In this document: piece after piece, positions 1 to 5,895 of the stretch
Position numbering within the stretch: the stretch's first letter is position 1
Layout: each line of letters begins with the position of its first letter
Source of the DNA: JAPLXD01 sp041662765
Lineage (GTDB): Bacteria; Patescibacteriota; Minisyncoccia; Moranbacterales; UBA11712
DNA length: 7,056 bases
Direction of reading: 5' to 3'
NCBI GenBank assembly: GCA_041662765.1
Contig: JBAZRT010000034.1
Location: 1 to 7,056, forward strand
Made by a program: the position numbers and the translations under genes
Notes under the pieces: generated by a model
Told to the model about the DNA's origin: nothing
The model's input: the letters and a program-made list of their open reading frames with translations, nothing else
Database searches by the model: none

Positions 1-252
1 TATGATTTTTTGCGTGTTGTGGCCGATCCAAACAGACTAAAGATCCTCTGCATTCTTCAGGGCGGTTCAAAATGCGTTTGCGAAATTGTTCCAGAGATGG
101 GAATATCGGACAAGCTAGTTTCGCATCATCTCAAGCAATTGAAGAAAATTGGTCTTTTGCTTGAAAAAAGGGAAGGAAATTTTATTCGCTATTCTCTGGA
201 CAGAAAGGCGATTAGAGAATATAAAAAAATTTTTAATCAAGTAATCAAATAA
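1..252 (+). CDS. ArsR/SmtB-family metal-responsive repressor, 5' end cut by window
   Basis: This is a winged-helix DNA-binding repressor of the ArsR/SmtB type, which normally binds an operator in front of its own operon and lets go when metal or metalloid binds. The open frame runs from base 1, so the true start lies upstream; 83 residues are visible. Seen: the family hallmark ADPNRLKIL (visible residues 8-16), the helix-3 metal-site segment KCVCE (24-28) that corresponds to the ELCVCD box of ArsR/CadC-type sensors, the recognition helix around ISDKLVSHHLKQL (35-47), and a wing around EKREGNFIRYSL. The two cysteines C25 and C27 fit an arsenite- or soft-metal-sensing site; the third ligand cannot be assigned. 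A permease gene starts four bases after the stop, so the pair is almost certainly one operon. The metal sensed is an inference. Confidence 0.92.
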   Translation, partial: YDFLRVVADPNRLKILCILQGGSKCVCEIVPEMGISDKLVSHHLKQLKKIGLLLEKREGNFIRYSLDRKAIREYKKIFNQVIK

Positions 253-256
253 AAAT

Positions 257-1222
257 ATGTTCTATCCCGTTCAACTTTTTGCTGATTGGCTCACATATTC
301 GGTTTTTGGCATTGCCCAAAAAACAGTGCTGGCCTCGGCAATCAATTTCTTCATTTTTGACACTATCAAGATTTTTCTGCTTCTGGCTGTGATAATTTTT
401 GTAGTCTCAATCATCCGTTCATTTCTCCCGCCAGAGAGAATTCGAACCATACTTTCCAGCGAGAAAAAGTATTTTGGCAATGTGCTGGCTTCGCTTCTTG
501 GGATAATTACTCCGTTTTGCACCTGCTCGGCTATCCCATTGTTCCTAGGCTTTTTAGAGGCTGGCGTGCCACTCGGAACAACGTTCTCCTTTCTTGTAGC
601 GTCGCCGATGATAAATGAAGTGGCGCTGGTTTTGCTTCTCGGACTTTTTGGTTGGAAAATCGCCTTGCTATATATCACCAGCGGACTTGTGATCGCTATT
701 CTTTCAGGGATTGTCATCGGACATTTAAAAGTGGAAAATTTAGTAGAAGAGTTTGTATATAAAAACAAATTTAACGGACAACTGCAGCTGCCGGAAATGA
801 CTTGGAAACAAAGATTTTACTATGCGAAAAACTACACTGTCGAGATTATCAAGAAAGTCTGGATTTATATTTTAATCGGAATTGGGATTGGAGCTTGGAT
901 TCACGGCTATGTGCCGACGGATTTTCTGGCGCAATACGCGGGGAGCGGCAAATGGTACGCCGTGCCGCTGGCTGTTCTCATCGGTATTCCGCTCTATTCA
1001 AACGCGGCGGGCATCATTCCGCTCGTCAGTGTGCTCACGGAAAAAGGCGTGAGTCTTGGGACAACATTGGCCTTCATGATGGCCGTCACCGGATTATCCT
1101 TGCCGGAATTCATGATCCTCAAAAAAGTCATGAAACCAAAACTCATCGCCATTTTCGCTTCAATTGTGGGAATCGGCATCATCTTCACCGGATATTTGTT
1201 CAATCTTGTTTTGGGGCGATAG
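257..1222 (+). CDS. Membrane permease, PF03773 family (ArsP / SO_0444-like metal(loid) exporter)
   Basis: A 321-residue integral membrane protein of the permease family that includes ArsP (trivalent organoarsenical efflux) and SO_0444-type metal exporters. Seen: long hydrophobic stretches throughout (for example 35-54, 76-100, 111-152, 202-215, 235-258, 268-284, 296-318) and the family signature TPFCTCSAIPL at 85-95 with C88 and C90, followed by ASPMINEVAL at 115-124. The second half repeats the plan: GIPLYSNAAGIIPL (243-256) and GVSLGTTLAF (264-273) match GVPLGTTFSF (103-112) of the first half, indicating an internal duplication with the cysteines kept only in the first copy. The ATG lies four bases after the upstream repressor stop with no clear ribosome site, so translation is probably coupled. 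The ArsR-type neighbour supports metal(loid) export; the substrate is unknown. No terminator follows it. Confidence 0.9.
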   Translation: MFYPVQLFADWLTYSVFGIAQKTVLASAINFFIFDTIKIFLLLAVIIFVVSIIRSFLPPERIRTILSSEKKYFGNVLASLLGIITPFCTCSAIPLFLGFLEAGVPLGTTFSFLVASPMINEVALVLLLGLFGWKIALLYITSGLVIAILSGIVIGHLKVENLVEEFVYKNKFNGQLQLPEMTWKQRFYYAKNYTVEIIKKVWIYILIGIGIGAWIHGYVPTDFLAQYAGSGKWYAVPLAVLIGIPLYSNAAGIIPLVSVLTEKGVSLGTTLAFMMAVTGLSLPEFMILKKVMKPKLIAIFASIVGIGIIFTGYLFNLVLGR

Positions 1223-1224
1223 TT

Positions 1225-1246
1225 TTTGAAAACAAACCGTTTCAAA
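1225..1246. repeat. 7-bp inverted repeat TTTGAAA / TTTCAAA
   Basis: TTTGAAA at 1225-1231 and its reverse complement TTTCAAA at 1240-1246 are separated by 8 bases and overlap the -35 part of the putative ECF promoter. It could be an operator, for instance for the upstream ArsR-type protein, but the right arm is absent at the related site at 2654, so chance is possible. Confidence 0.35.
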
Positions 1247-1258
1247 TTCGTACTATTT
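1225..1258 (+). promoter_or_regulatory. Putative ECF-sigma (SigW-like) promoter in front of the sigma gene
   Basis: TTTGAAAACAAA (1225-1236) is followed after 12 bases by CGTACTAT (1249-1256). Read as TGAAAA (1227-1232), 16 bases, CGTA (1249-1252), this matches the known TGAAAC-N16-CGTA layout of SigW-type promoters. The start would fall near 1260, giving a leader of roughly 12-15 bases before the GTG. The same 12-mer with CGT at identical spacing recurs at 2654. Autoregulation by the sigma factor encoded next is inferred. Confidence 0.6.
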
Positions 1259-1273
1259 GGGCAGTGCTAATTT

Positions 1274-1867
1274 GTGGAAAAACCGCTTTTGAATCCGGAA
1301 AAGAAGGAAAAAACCGACGCCGAACTGATCGAGCTGGCGAAAGCCGATCCCGAATCATTCGGCCTTCTCATGGAGCGGTATCAGATTCCGCTTTTTCACT
1401 ATATCCGCCGGATCACCCAGCTTCCCAAGGAGGATGTCGAGGATTTGCTTCAAGAAGTTTTCATTAAAATATATAAGAAGCTGAACGAGTACAACGAACT
1501 CTTGAAATTTTCCAGTTGGGCGTATCGGATCGCTCACAACCATATGGTCGATTTTTTCCGCAAATCCGGTGCGCGGCCCCGGACCAATTCGCTGGAAGAG
1601 GCGGAACTTGCGAAAATTTTGAAGTCGGGAACGGATATTGAAAAAGACCTCAGCGCCAAAGATTGTTTGGAAAAGATCAAAGATTGTCTCAAAGAACTTC
1701 CGATGAAATATGAAGAAATTTTGATTTTGAGATTCATTGAGGAAAAAGCGTATGAAGAGATCATGGATATTTTGAAAAAACCCAAGGGTACGGTGGCGAC
1801 ATTGATTTCCCGAGGCAGGGAAGCGCTTTTTGCCAAGATGAAAGAAAAGGGAGTTGATTGTTCTTAG
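1274..1867 (+). CDS. ECF-type RNA polymerase sigma factor (sigma-70 family, regions 2 and 4)
   Basis: A 197-residue alternative sigma factor that would direct RNA polymerase to a small set of stress promoters. Seen: sigma region 2 at about 25-98, with the core-binding segment DVEDLLQEVFIKIYKKL (54-70) and the -10-binding FSSWAYRIAHNHMVDFFRK (79-97). A short acidic linker follows (about 105-130), and then region 4 (about 133-190) with LKELPMKYEEILILRF and the helix-turn-helix around YEEIMDILKKPKGTVATLISRGR. Regions 1 and 3 are absent, as expected for the ECF group. The start is GTG at 1274: an in-frame TAA sits at 1268 and no ATG precedes region 2. No clear Shine-Dalgarno is present. The membrane-protein gene begins nine bases after the stop, the usual place for an anti-sigma. 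Its promoter resembles an ECF promoter, suggesting autoregulation. Confidence 0.94.
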   Translation: MEKPLLNPEKKEKTDAELIELAKADPESFGLLMERYQIPLFHYIRRITQLPKEDVEDLLQEVFIKIYKKLNEYNELLKFSSWAYRIAHNHMVDFFRKSGARPRTNSLEEAELAKILKSGTDIEKDLSAKDCLEKIKDCLKELPMKYEEILILRFIEEKAYEEIMDILKKPKGTVATLISRGREALFAKMKEKGVDCS

Positions 1868-1876
1868 GAATATATT

Positions 1877-2653
1877 ATGAAAAATTTGATTGCGGAGACA
1901 ATTGGAAAAATCAAGAAAGAAAATGTCCGGCCCGATCCGCGTTGGAAATATTTGGCGAAAAAATATTCAATCTGGACGTCTTTTTTTGCGGTCGCTCTCG
2001 TTGCCGCCGCCGCTTTTTCAGTCGTGTACTTTCTTATATCGGATCTGGATTGGGATTTGTATGCCGCCATGCGTCACTATTCATTTTTTTACTATCTGTC
2101 TCTGATTCCATATTTTTGGATAATCCCACTCCTTATCCTTGTTTTCTTTGCATTCGTTGGTCTTCGGAAAACCGAGAATGGATACAGATACGATTTTTCG
2201 AAAATAGCCCTGGTCGTTTTTGGAAGCCTGCTTCTTTTTGGGATATTGCTGGTCTTTTCCGGTTTTGGAAGAAAAATGAACATGGCAATGACGCGCGGGT
2301 TTCCTGGCTATAGGAAATTGGTCGTCACCAAGGAAGCTCAATGGTCCCAGCCGGAAAAGGGACTGTTGGCGGGGACGATCAATTCCATTTCGAAAAACTC
2401 AATTGATCTTCGCGATCTTGCAGGAAATGAGTGGCAAGTTGTCTATGACAACAATACTGTTGTTCGTCAATCGGTAAGTTTGGAATCGGGAGAGATAATA
2501 AAAGCAATCGGTCAAAAAGAAGGCAATCAGATTTTTCAGGCGAGCGAAATTCGTCCCTGGCAAGGAAATGGACAGATAAAAAAGAAAAACGGAGCTGGAA
2601 ACGCGAACGGCCAGGATGGACCCAAGGGGCAGATGAATGGCAATGGAAAATAG
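1877..2653 (+). CDS. Three-helix membrane protein with external OB-like domain; candidate anti-sigma/sensor
   Basis: A 258-residue protein that I do not recognise as a named family. Seen: a basic cytoplasmic N-terminus (1-31, rich in Lys/Arg), three hydrophobic segments at about 32-54, 74-95 and 108-128 with a charged loop LRKTENGYRYDFSK between the second and third, then a soluble part from 145. Residues 165-226 (GTINSISKNSIDLRDLAG..., later IIKAIGQKEG and FQASEIRPW) have the alternating beta pattern of DUF5666/OB-fold-like domains, and the last 30 residues are Gly/Asn/Gln/Lys-rich. With the N-terminus inside, the beta domain lies outside. TAGGAA ends seven bases before the ATG and gives a usable ribosome site. 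Position nine bases after the ECF sigma gene makes it the natural anti-sigma candidate, but the HxxxCxxC zinc anti-sigma motif is absent, so this role is inferred from context only. Confidence 0.85.
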   Translation: MKNLIAETIGKIKKENVRPDPRWKYLAKKYSIWTSFFAVALVAAAAFSVVYFLISDLDWDLYAAMRHYSFFYYLSLIPYFWIIPLLILVFFAFVGLRKTENGYRYDFSKIALVVFGSLLLFGILLVFSGFGRKMNMAMTRGFPGYRKLVVTKEAQWSQPEKGLLAGTINSISKNSIDLRDLAGNEWQVVYDNNTVVRQSVSLESGEIIKAIGQKEGNQIFQASEIRPWQGNGQIKKKNGAGNANGQDGPKGQMNGNGK

Positions 2654-2687
2654 TTTGAAAACAAATATATCCTTTCCCGTTATATAT
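2654..2687 (+). promoter_or_regulatory. Second putative ECF-sigma promoter, in front of the small exported-protein gene
   Basis: TTTGAAAACAAA (2654-2665) begins directly after the preceding stop codon. After 12 bases comes CGTTATAT (2678-2685). Read as TGAAAA (2656-2661), 16 bases, CGTT, it repeats the architecture at 1225-1258 exactly. The predicted start is near 2688-2690, giving a leader of about 33 bases with weak AGAGATAAAG ribosome site before the ATG at 2723. It would allow strong separate expression of the downstream gene by the same sigma factor. Confidence 0.6.
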
Positions 2688-2722
2688 ACCAGAGCCGGCC
2701 AATAATTATTAGAGATAAAGAA

Positions 2723-3145
2723 ATGAAGAACAAATATATTGTGATGGGAGCTGTCGCCGCGGCGGGAATCGCCGGAGCAGTTGCTCTCTCGCAAGGGGCG
2801 CTCGCCTATCGGGGCAATCCAGACCAAACCGGTCCCAATTATAGTCCGGAGAGGCACGAGCAAATGCAAAAGGCATTTGACAACAATGACTTCAACGCCT
2901 GGAAAGAACAAATGAACGGGCGGGGCCAAGCGAGCCAGGTCATAAACGAGCAAAATTTTTCCCGTTTCGTTGAAATGCGAAAATTGATGCTTGAGAAAAA
3001 ATATGACGAAGCCAATCAGATCCGAAAGGAACTTGGGCTCGGCCAAGGAAACGGCCAAGGAATGGGACGGGGGACAGGACAAGGACGCAGCGGAGCCAAT
3101 TTCGTCGACAAGAATGGCGACGGAGTATGCGACAATCGTCAATAA
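2723..3145 (+). CDS. Small exported protein with Gly/Gln-rich tail and C-terminal EF-hand-like loop
   Basis: A 140-residue protein without a recognised family. Seen: a signal peptide (MKNKY, hydrophobic 6-22, likely cleavage after ALA at 26-28); a helical charged middle (41-105) with NDFNAWKEQM and KKYDEANQIRKELGL, a pattern of two similar short helices separated by the INEQNFSRFVEMRKLML helix; a Gly/Gln/Asn-rich segment at 106-124 (GQGNGQGMGRGTGQG); and DKNGDGVCD at 129-137, which fits the calcium-binding loop plan DxNxDGxxD found in dockerin and other extracellular bacterial proteins. The single cysteine C136 lies inside the loop. It follows the sigma/membrane-protein pair, has its own ECF-like promoter, and is closed by a strong terminator, so it is the likely output of that sigma factor. 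A role like that of the Spy/CpxP/ZraP envelope proteins is possible by analogy only. Confidence 0.87.
   Translation: MKNKYIVMGAVAAAGIAGAVALSQGALAYRGNPDQTGPNYSPERHEQMQKAFDNNDFNAWKEQMNGRGQASQVINEQNFSRFVEMRKLMLEKKYDEANQIRKELGLGQGNGQGMGRGTGQGRSGANFVDKNGDGVCDNRQ
3041..3062 (+). repeat. Short direct repeat GGCCAAGGAA inside the Gly/Gln-rich tail
   Basis: GGCCAAGGAA occurs at 3041-3050 and 3053-3062 with a 12-base period, encoding GQGN then GQGM. It looks like a small in-frame slippage expansion of the tail. Confidence 0.5.
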
Positions 3146-3159
3146 AGATTCAATAAGTC

Positions 3160-3192
3160 AAAAAAAAGAGAAGCGCGCGCTTCTCTTTTTTT
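3160..3192. terminator. Bidirectional Rho-independent terminator
   Basis: GAGAAGCGC (3168-3176) is followed directly by its reverse complement GCGCTTCTC (3177-3185); eight A flank it on the left and seven T on the right. It is a perfect palindrome, giving a GC-rich hairpin with a four-base minimal loop and a U-run on either strand. It closes the sigma-factor block. Confidence 0.92.
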
Positions 3193-3214
3193 GGTGAAAT
3201 ATATGAATTGGCTC

Positions 3215-3243
3215 TTTTCAAATCCGCAAATGTATTGTACAAT
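3215..3243 (+). promoter_or_regulatory. Putative housekeeping promoter of the ABC-F gene
   Basis: TTTTCA (3215-3220), 17 bases, TACAAT (3238-3243). The -10 matches five of six consensus bases at ideal spacing; the -35 matches four. The start would be near 3250, about 23 bases before the ATG at 3273, which is preceded by the purine-rich GAGAAAAG. Confidence 0.55.
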
Positions 3244-3272
3244 TGGAATTCAGTGTTTAATCGAGAAAAGCT

Positions 3273-4724
3273 ATGGCCAACGATGACGTCGCGGTGAGGT
3301 TCAACAAAGTTTCGTTTGAATACGGATACAAAAAACCCATTTTGGATGAGGTTTCTTTTGCCTTGCGGCGCGGGACAAAAATCACGCTCATGGGACAAAA
3401 TGGCGCCGGCAAGAGCACGATCTTGAATTTGATTACCGGATCGCTCAAAGAAAATGACGGCTCAATATATGTTGATCCGCGTCTCAAAATTGCCTACGCG
3501 AGACAAGTTATTCCGCGAGAGCAAATGCTTTTCAGCGTCAAAGAATTTTTTGAACAATATTTCAGTGAAAAAATATATAATATCGATCCGAAGATCGATA
3601 GTGTTCTGAAGCTCGTGAATTTGAAAGCGCCGCACGAAAAGGTGGTCAAGGAATTTTCCGGCGGGCAGCAATCCCGGCTTCTTTTGGCCTCGGCTTTGAT
3701 TCAAGATCCGGATCTTCTCATCTTGGATGAGCCAACAAACAATTTGGACGCGGCGGGAATAGCTCATCTCACGGAATTTTTGATGAACTATGACAAAACT
3801 TGCATTGTCATTTCGCATGACGCGAACTTTTTGAATTCTTTCACAGACGGGGTTCTCTATCTCGACGTTTTCACTCACAAAATCGAACAATATCTCGGGG
3901 ACTATTATGTCGTAGTGGCTGAGATCGCCGATCGGATCGAGAAAGAGAAAAGAAAGAACGCACAATATGAAAAAGAGATCATCGCCAACAAAGAAAAAGC
4001 CAACTTTTTTGCTAACAAAGGAGGAAAGATGCGCCTCGTAGCGAGAAAGATGAGAAACAAAGCGGCGGAAATGGAAGAAGCGAAGGTCGATGTGAGAAAA
4101 GAAGACAAAGCTATCCGGAATTTCATCATACCCGCTCAAGATGAACTATCGGGAGAAATTTTGAGCGTCACTTCGCTTGTGGTGATGAAAGATCACGAGC
4201 CGACGGAAAAAGAAGCAAAAGTTTCGCTCAAGAAAAACAACCATTTACTGCTTTCTGGTCCCAATGGAATCGGAAAAACAACTCTGCTTGAATCATTGGC
4301 GTCGGGAAAAGCAAAAGGCGCGAAAATTGCTGACGGTGTGCGGGTCGGATACTATCGCCAGGATTTTTCCACTCTCAATTTTGAAGACACGGTCCATGAT
4401 TCGCTCGTTCAAGCGATGCAAACAAACGACGAAGAAAAATTGCGATCAGTTGCGGCGGGATTTTTGATAGACAAAACTATGATCGGCGCAAAAATTGGGG
4501 ATCTTTCTGAAGGACAAAAGGGATTGGTCGCCTTCGCGCGCCTCGTGCTCGAAGAACCGGGGCTTCTCATTTTGGACGAACCGACCAATCACATCAATTT
4601 CCGTCACCTGCCTGTCATTGCCAAAGCCCTGGACGCCTACAAGGGCGCCATGGTCCTTGTCAGTCACGTGCCGGATTTCGTGGATCAGATTCGGATAGAT
4701 GAGACGTTGGATTTGGAAAAATGA
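3273..4724 (+). CDS. ABC-F family ATPase (ribosome-associated translation factor type)
   Basis: A 483-residue soluble protein with two ABC ATPase domains and no membrane segments, as in ABC-F proteins, which act in the ribosomal E site to relieve stalling or protect from antibiotics. Seen in domain 1: Walker A GQNGAGKST (41-49), signature FSGGQ (128-132), Walker B/D-loop LLILDEPTNNLD (148-159), switch SHD (181-183). The linker (about 216-285) is a Lys/Glu-rich helical pair, the place of the P-site tRNA interaction motif. Domain 2: Walker A GPNGIGKTT (329-337), signature LSEGQ (411-415), Walker B LLILDEPTNHIN (431-442), switch SHV (464-466). It is shorter than common ABC-F proteins (roughly 520-640) and ends soon after domain 2. 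The D-loop Asp and signature Gly of domain 2 are changed. It stands alone with its own promoter and terminator; resistance versus housekeeping role cannot be decided. Confidence 0.94.
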   Translation: MANDDVAVRFNKVSFEYGYKKPILDEVSFALRRGTKITLMGQNGAGKSTILNLITGSLKENDGSIYVDPRLKIAYARQVIPREQMLFSVKEFFEQYFSEKIYNIDPKIDSVLKLVNLKAPHEKVVKEFSGGQQSRLLLASALIQDPDLLILDEPTNNLDAAGIAHLTEFLMNYDKTCIVISHDANFLNSFTDGVLYLDVFTHKIEQYLGDYYVVVAEIADRIEKEKRKNAQYEKEIIANKEKANFFANKGGKMRLVARKMRNKAAEMEEAKVDVRKEDKAIRNFIIPAQDELSGEILSVTSLVVMKDHEPTEKEAKVSLKKNNHLLLSGPNGIGKTTLLESLASGKAKGAKIADGVRVGYYRQDFSTLNFEDTVHDSLVQAMQTNDEEKLRSVAAGFLIDKTMIGAKIGDLSEGQKGLVAFARLVLEEPGLLILDEPTNHINFRHLPVIAKALDAYKGAMVLVSHVPDFVDQIRIDETLDLEK

Positions 4725-4740
4725 TTTCTAAAATATATTC

Positions 4741-4773
4741 AAAAAACCGTCACGTTTAGTGGGACGGTTTTTG
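4741..4773. terminator. Bidirectional Rho-independent terminator between convergent genes
   Basis: AAAAACCGTC (4742-4751) pairs with GACGGTTTTT (4763-4772); an alternative fold adds CAC/GTG (4751-4753 with 4759-4761) around the loop GTTTA. There is a T-run to the right and an A-run to the left, so it can stop the ABC-F transcript and also the convergent carboxypeptidase transcript. Confidence 0.88.
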
Positions 4774-4783
4774 TTTGGAGCGG

Positions 4784-4807
4784 AAATACGTATTTAAATA
4801 CGTATTA
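4784..4807. repeat. Tandem palindromic 12-mer between convergent genes
   Basis: The palindrome AAATACGTATTT (4784-4795) is immediately repeated as AAATACGTATTA (4796-4807). Together 4785-4806 form one perfect 22-base palindrome. It begins three bases past the stop of the minus-strand gene. It may be an AT-rich 3' hairpin or a protein-binding site. Confidence 0.75.
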
Positions 4808-4809
4808 AA

Positions 4810-5889
4810 TTACTTCTGCTTCTCCCAGGAATATGCTTTGAACGTCCAGTCGATTGCCGTGTGAATGTCTTGCCAGCGGTAAGGGTCGTCAAGAACAACG
4901 ACCACGACGCGGTGCAGCTTTGTTGCGTCCGACGCTCCGAGGAGAAGCGAGTATCCGGCCGCCGGAGTGAAGCCTGTCTTAGCGCCCATGGCGTTGGGAA
5001 TGTCGCTCATGGCAACATCGGTGTTGAGAAGAGTGTGGGAAATCTGCCCGTCGCAGGATTTGATCTCGCAATTGTTCGGGTAGTCGAACATATTCCAAAT
5101 TAAGTCATATCTCATTGAATAGGCGGCTATGCGCGCGATGTCGGCCGCGGAGGAATAGCATTCGGATTCGCGCCCGTCCGGCTCGAGCCCCGAAGGCGTG
5201 CAAAAATGCGTGTCAGTGAGTCCCATAAGCTCCGCTTTTTGGTTCATGAGGTTTGCGAAACTTTCTTGAGATCCGGAAATATGTTTTCCGAGGGCGATTG
5301 CCGCGTCGTTGGCGCTATTGATGAGCATCGCCTGAAGAAGATCACGCGCCGAAACTTGTTCACCTACTTTGAGCCTTGGGCTGATGCAGTATCCGCTGCG
5401 CGGACAGCCGATCTTTGTTCCTTCGATGTATACTTCTTCTTCGCTGATGTCAATTGGTTCGTCAAGGTTTTTGATATTTTCCATGACCAGAATGGCCGTC
5501 ATCATTTTTGTAAGCGAGGCTATCTGCTTTTGATCCGTTTCGTGATTGCCGGCCAAGATTTTTCCTGTGTCGGCGTCAACCACCACAAAAGCATGGGCAG
5601 TTGGAATCACAAGATCAGGCATCTCGTCGCTTCGCACCACTTGATACTCGGGGTTGTCGGATGCCTGGGCTTTGATCGGTTCGATCTTTTTTGCTTCCGC
5701 CGCGGGAACTGTGCTTTGCTCCGCATTCGGCTCAGCCTGATTGCGATGCGATTCAAAATACTTATTTATCATATAGTATCCGTCCACTATGATGATCGCT
5801 ATGAGAAGCCACAAAAGAAAACCATATTTTGGTTTTCGAGTAGGCGGATCGGGGTTGAATCTTTTGGGTGTGTATCTTATGTCTCTCAC
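4810..5889 (-). CDS. D-alanyl-D-alanine carboxypeptidase (peptidase S11, PBP5-type), N-terminally anchored
   Basis: A 359-residue serine D,D-carboxypeptidase that trims the terminal D-Ala from peptidoglycan stem peptides outside the membrane. Seen: a short basic N-terminus, one membrane segment at about 22-38, a Pro/Glu/Ala-rich stalk (50-95), then the catalytic domain with all three active-site motifs: SLTK (125-128, S125 nucleophile, K128), SAN (192-194) and KTG (304-306). The protein ends 53 residues after KTG, so the C-terminal beta domain and amphipathic anchor of PBP5 are missing and the N-terminal helix does the anchoring. Six cysteines (162, 168, 230, 244, 274, 279) occur in spaced pairs, unusual for the family and suggestive of disulfides. 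The start is GTG at 5889; the next ATG would remove the membrane segment. A -10 box six bases upstream implies a leaderless mRNA. Confidence 0.94.
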   Translation of the reverse strand: MRDIRYTPKRFNPDPPTRKPKYGFLLWLLIAIIIVDGYYMINKYFESHRNQAEPNAEQSTVPAAEAKKIEPIKAQASDNPEYQVVRSDEMPDLVIPTAHAFVVVDADTGKILAGNHETDQKQIASLTKMMTAILVMENIKNLDEPIDISEEEVYIEGTKIGCPRSGYCISPRLKVGEQVSARDLLQAMLINSANDAAIALGKHISGSQESFANLMNQKAELMGLTDTHFCTPSGLEPDGRESECYSSAADIARIAAYSMRYDLIWNMFDYPNNCEIKSCDGQISHTLLNTDVAMSDIPNAMGAKTGFTPAAGYSLLLGASDATKLHRVVVVVLDDPYRWQDIHTAIDWTFKAYSWEKQK

Positions 5890-5895
5890 GAAGAA

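Noticed and set aside
271..768. A 165-residue minus-strand open frame opposite the permease
   Set aside because: It is a shadow of a gene with clear family motifs and has no features of its own.
1226..1256. A housekeeping-type promoter TTGAAA with TACTAT before the sigma gene
   Set aside because: The spacing would be 19 bases, and the SigW-type reading explains the same bases together with the second site at 2654.
802..1467. A 221-residue plus-strand open frame bridging the permease and the sigma gene
   Set aside because: It overlaps two well-supported genes in another frame, and its Arg/His/Cys-rich translation has no domain pattern.
1877..1967. A zinc-binding anti-sigma domain at the N-terminus of the membrane protein
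   Set aside because: Residues 1-31 contain neither the HxxxCxxC motif nor any cysteine or histidine.
2399..3142. A 247-residue minus-strand open frame opposite the membrane-protein and exported-protein genes
   Set aside because: It covers the promoter-bearing spacer and two plus-strand genes with clear protein features, and it has no ribosome site or recognisable domain.
3160..3192. The perfect palindrome after the exported-protein gene as a regulatory operator
   Set aside because: The A-run and T-run on its two sides and its position after a stop codon fit a bidirectional terminator better.
3462..4139. A 225-residue minus-strand open frame opposite the ABC-F gene
   Set aside because: It is antisense to conserved Walker and signature motifs; the translation is a mirror of codon bias.
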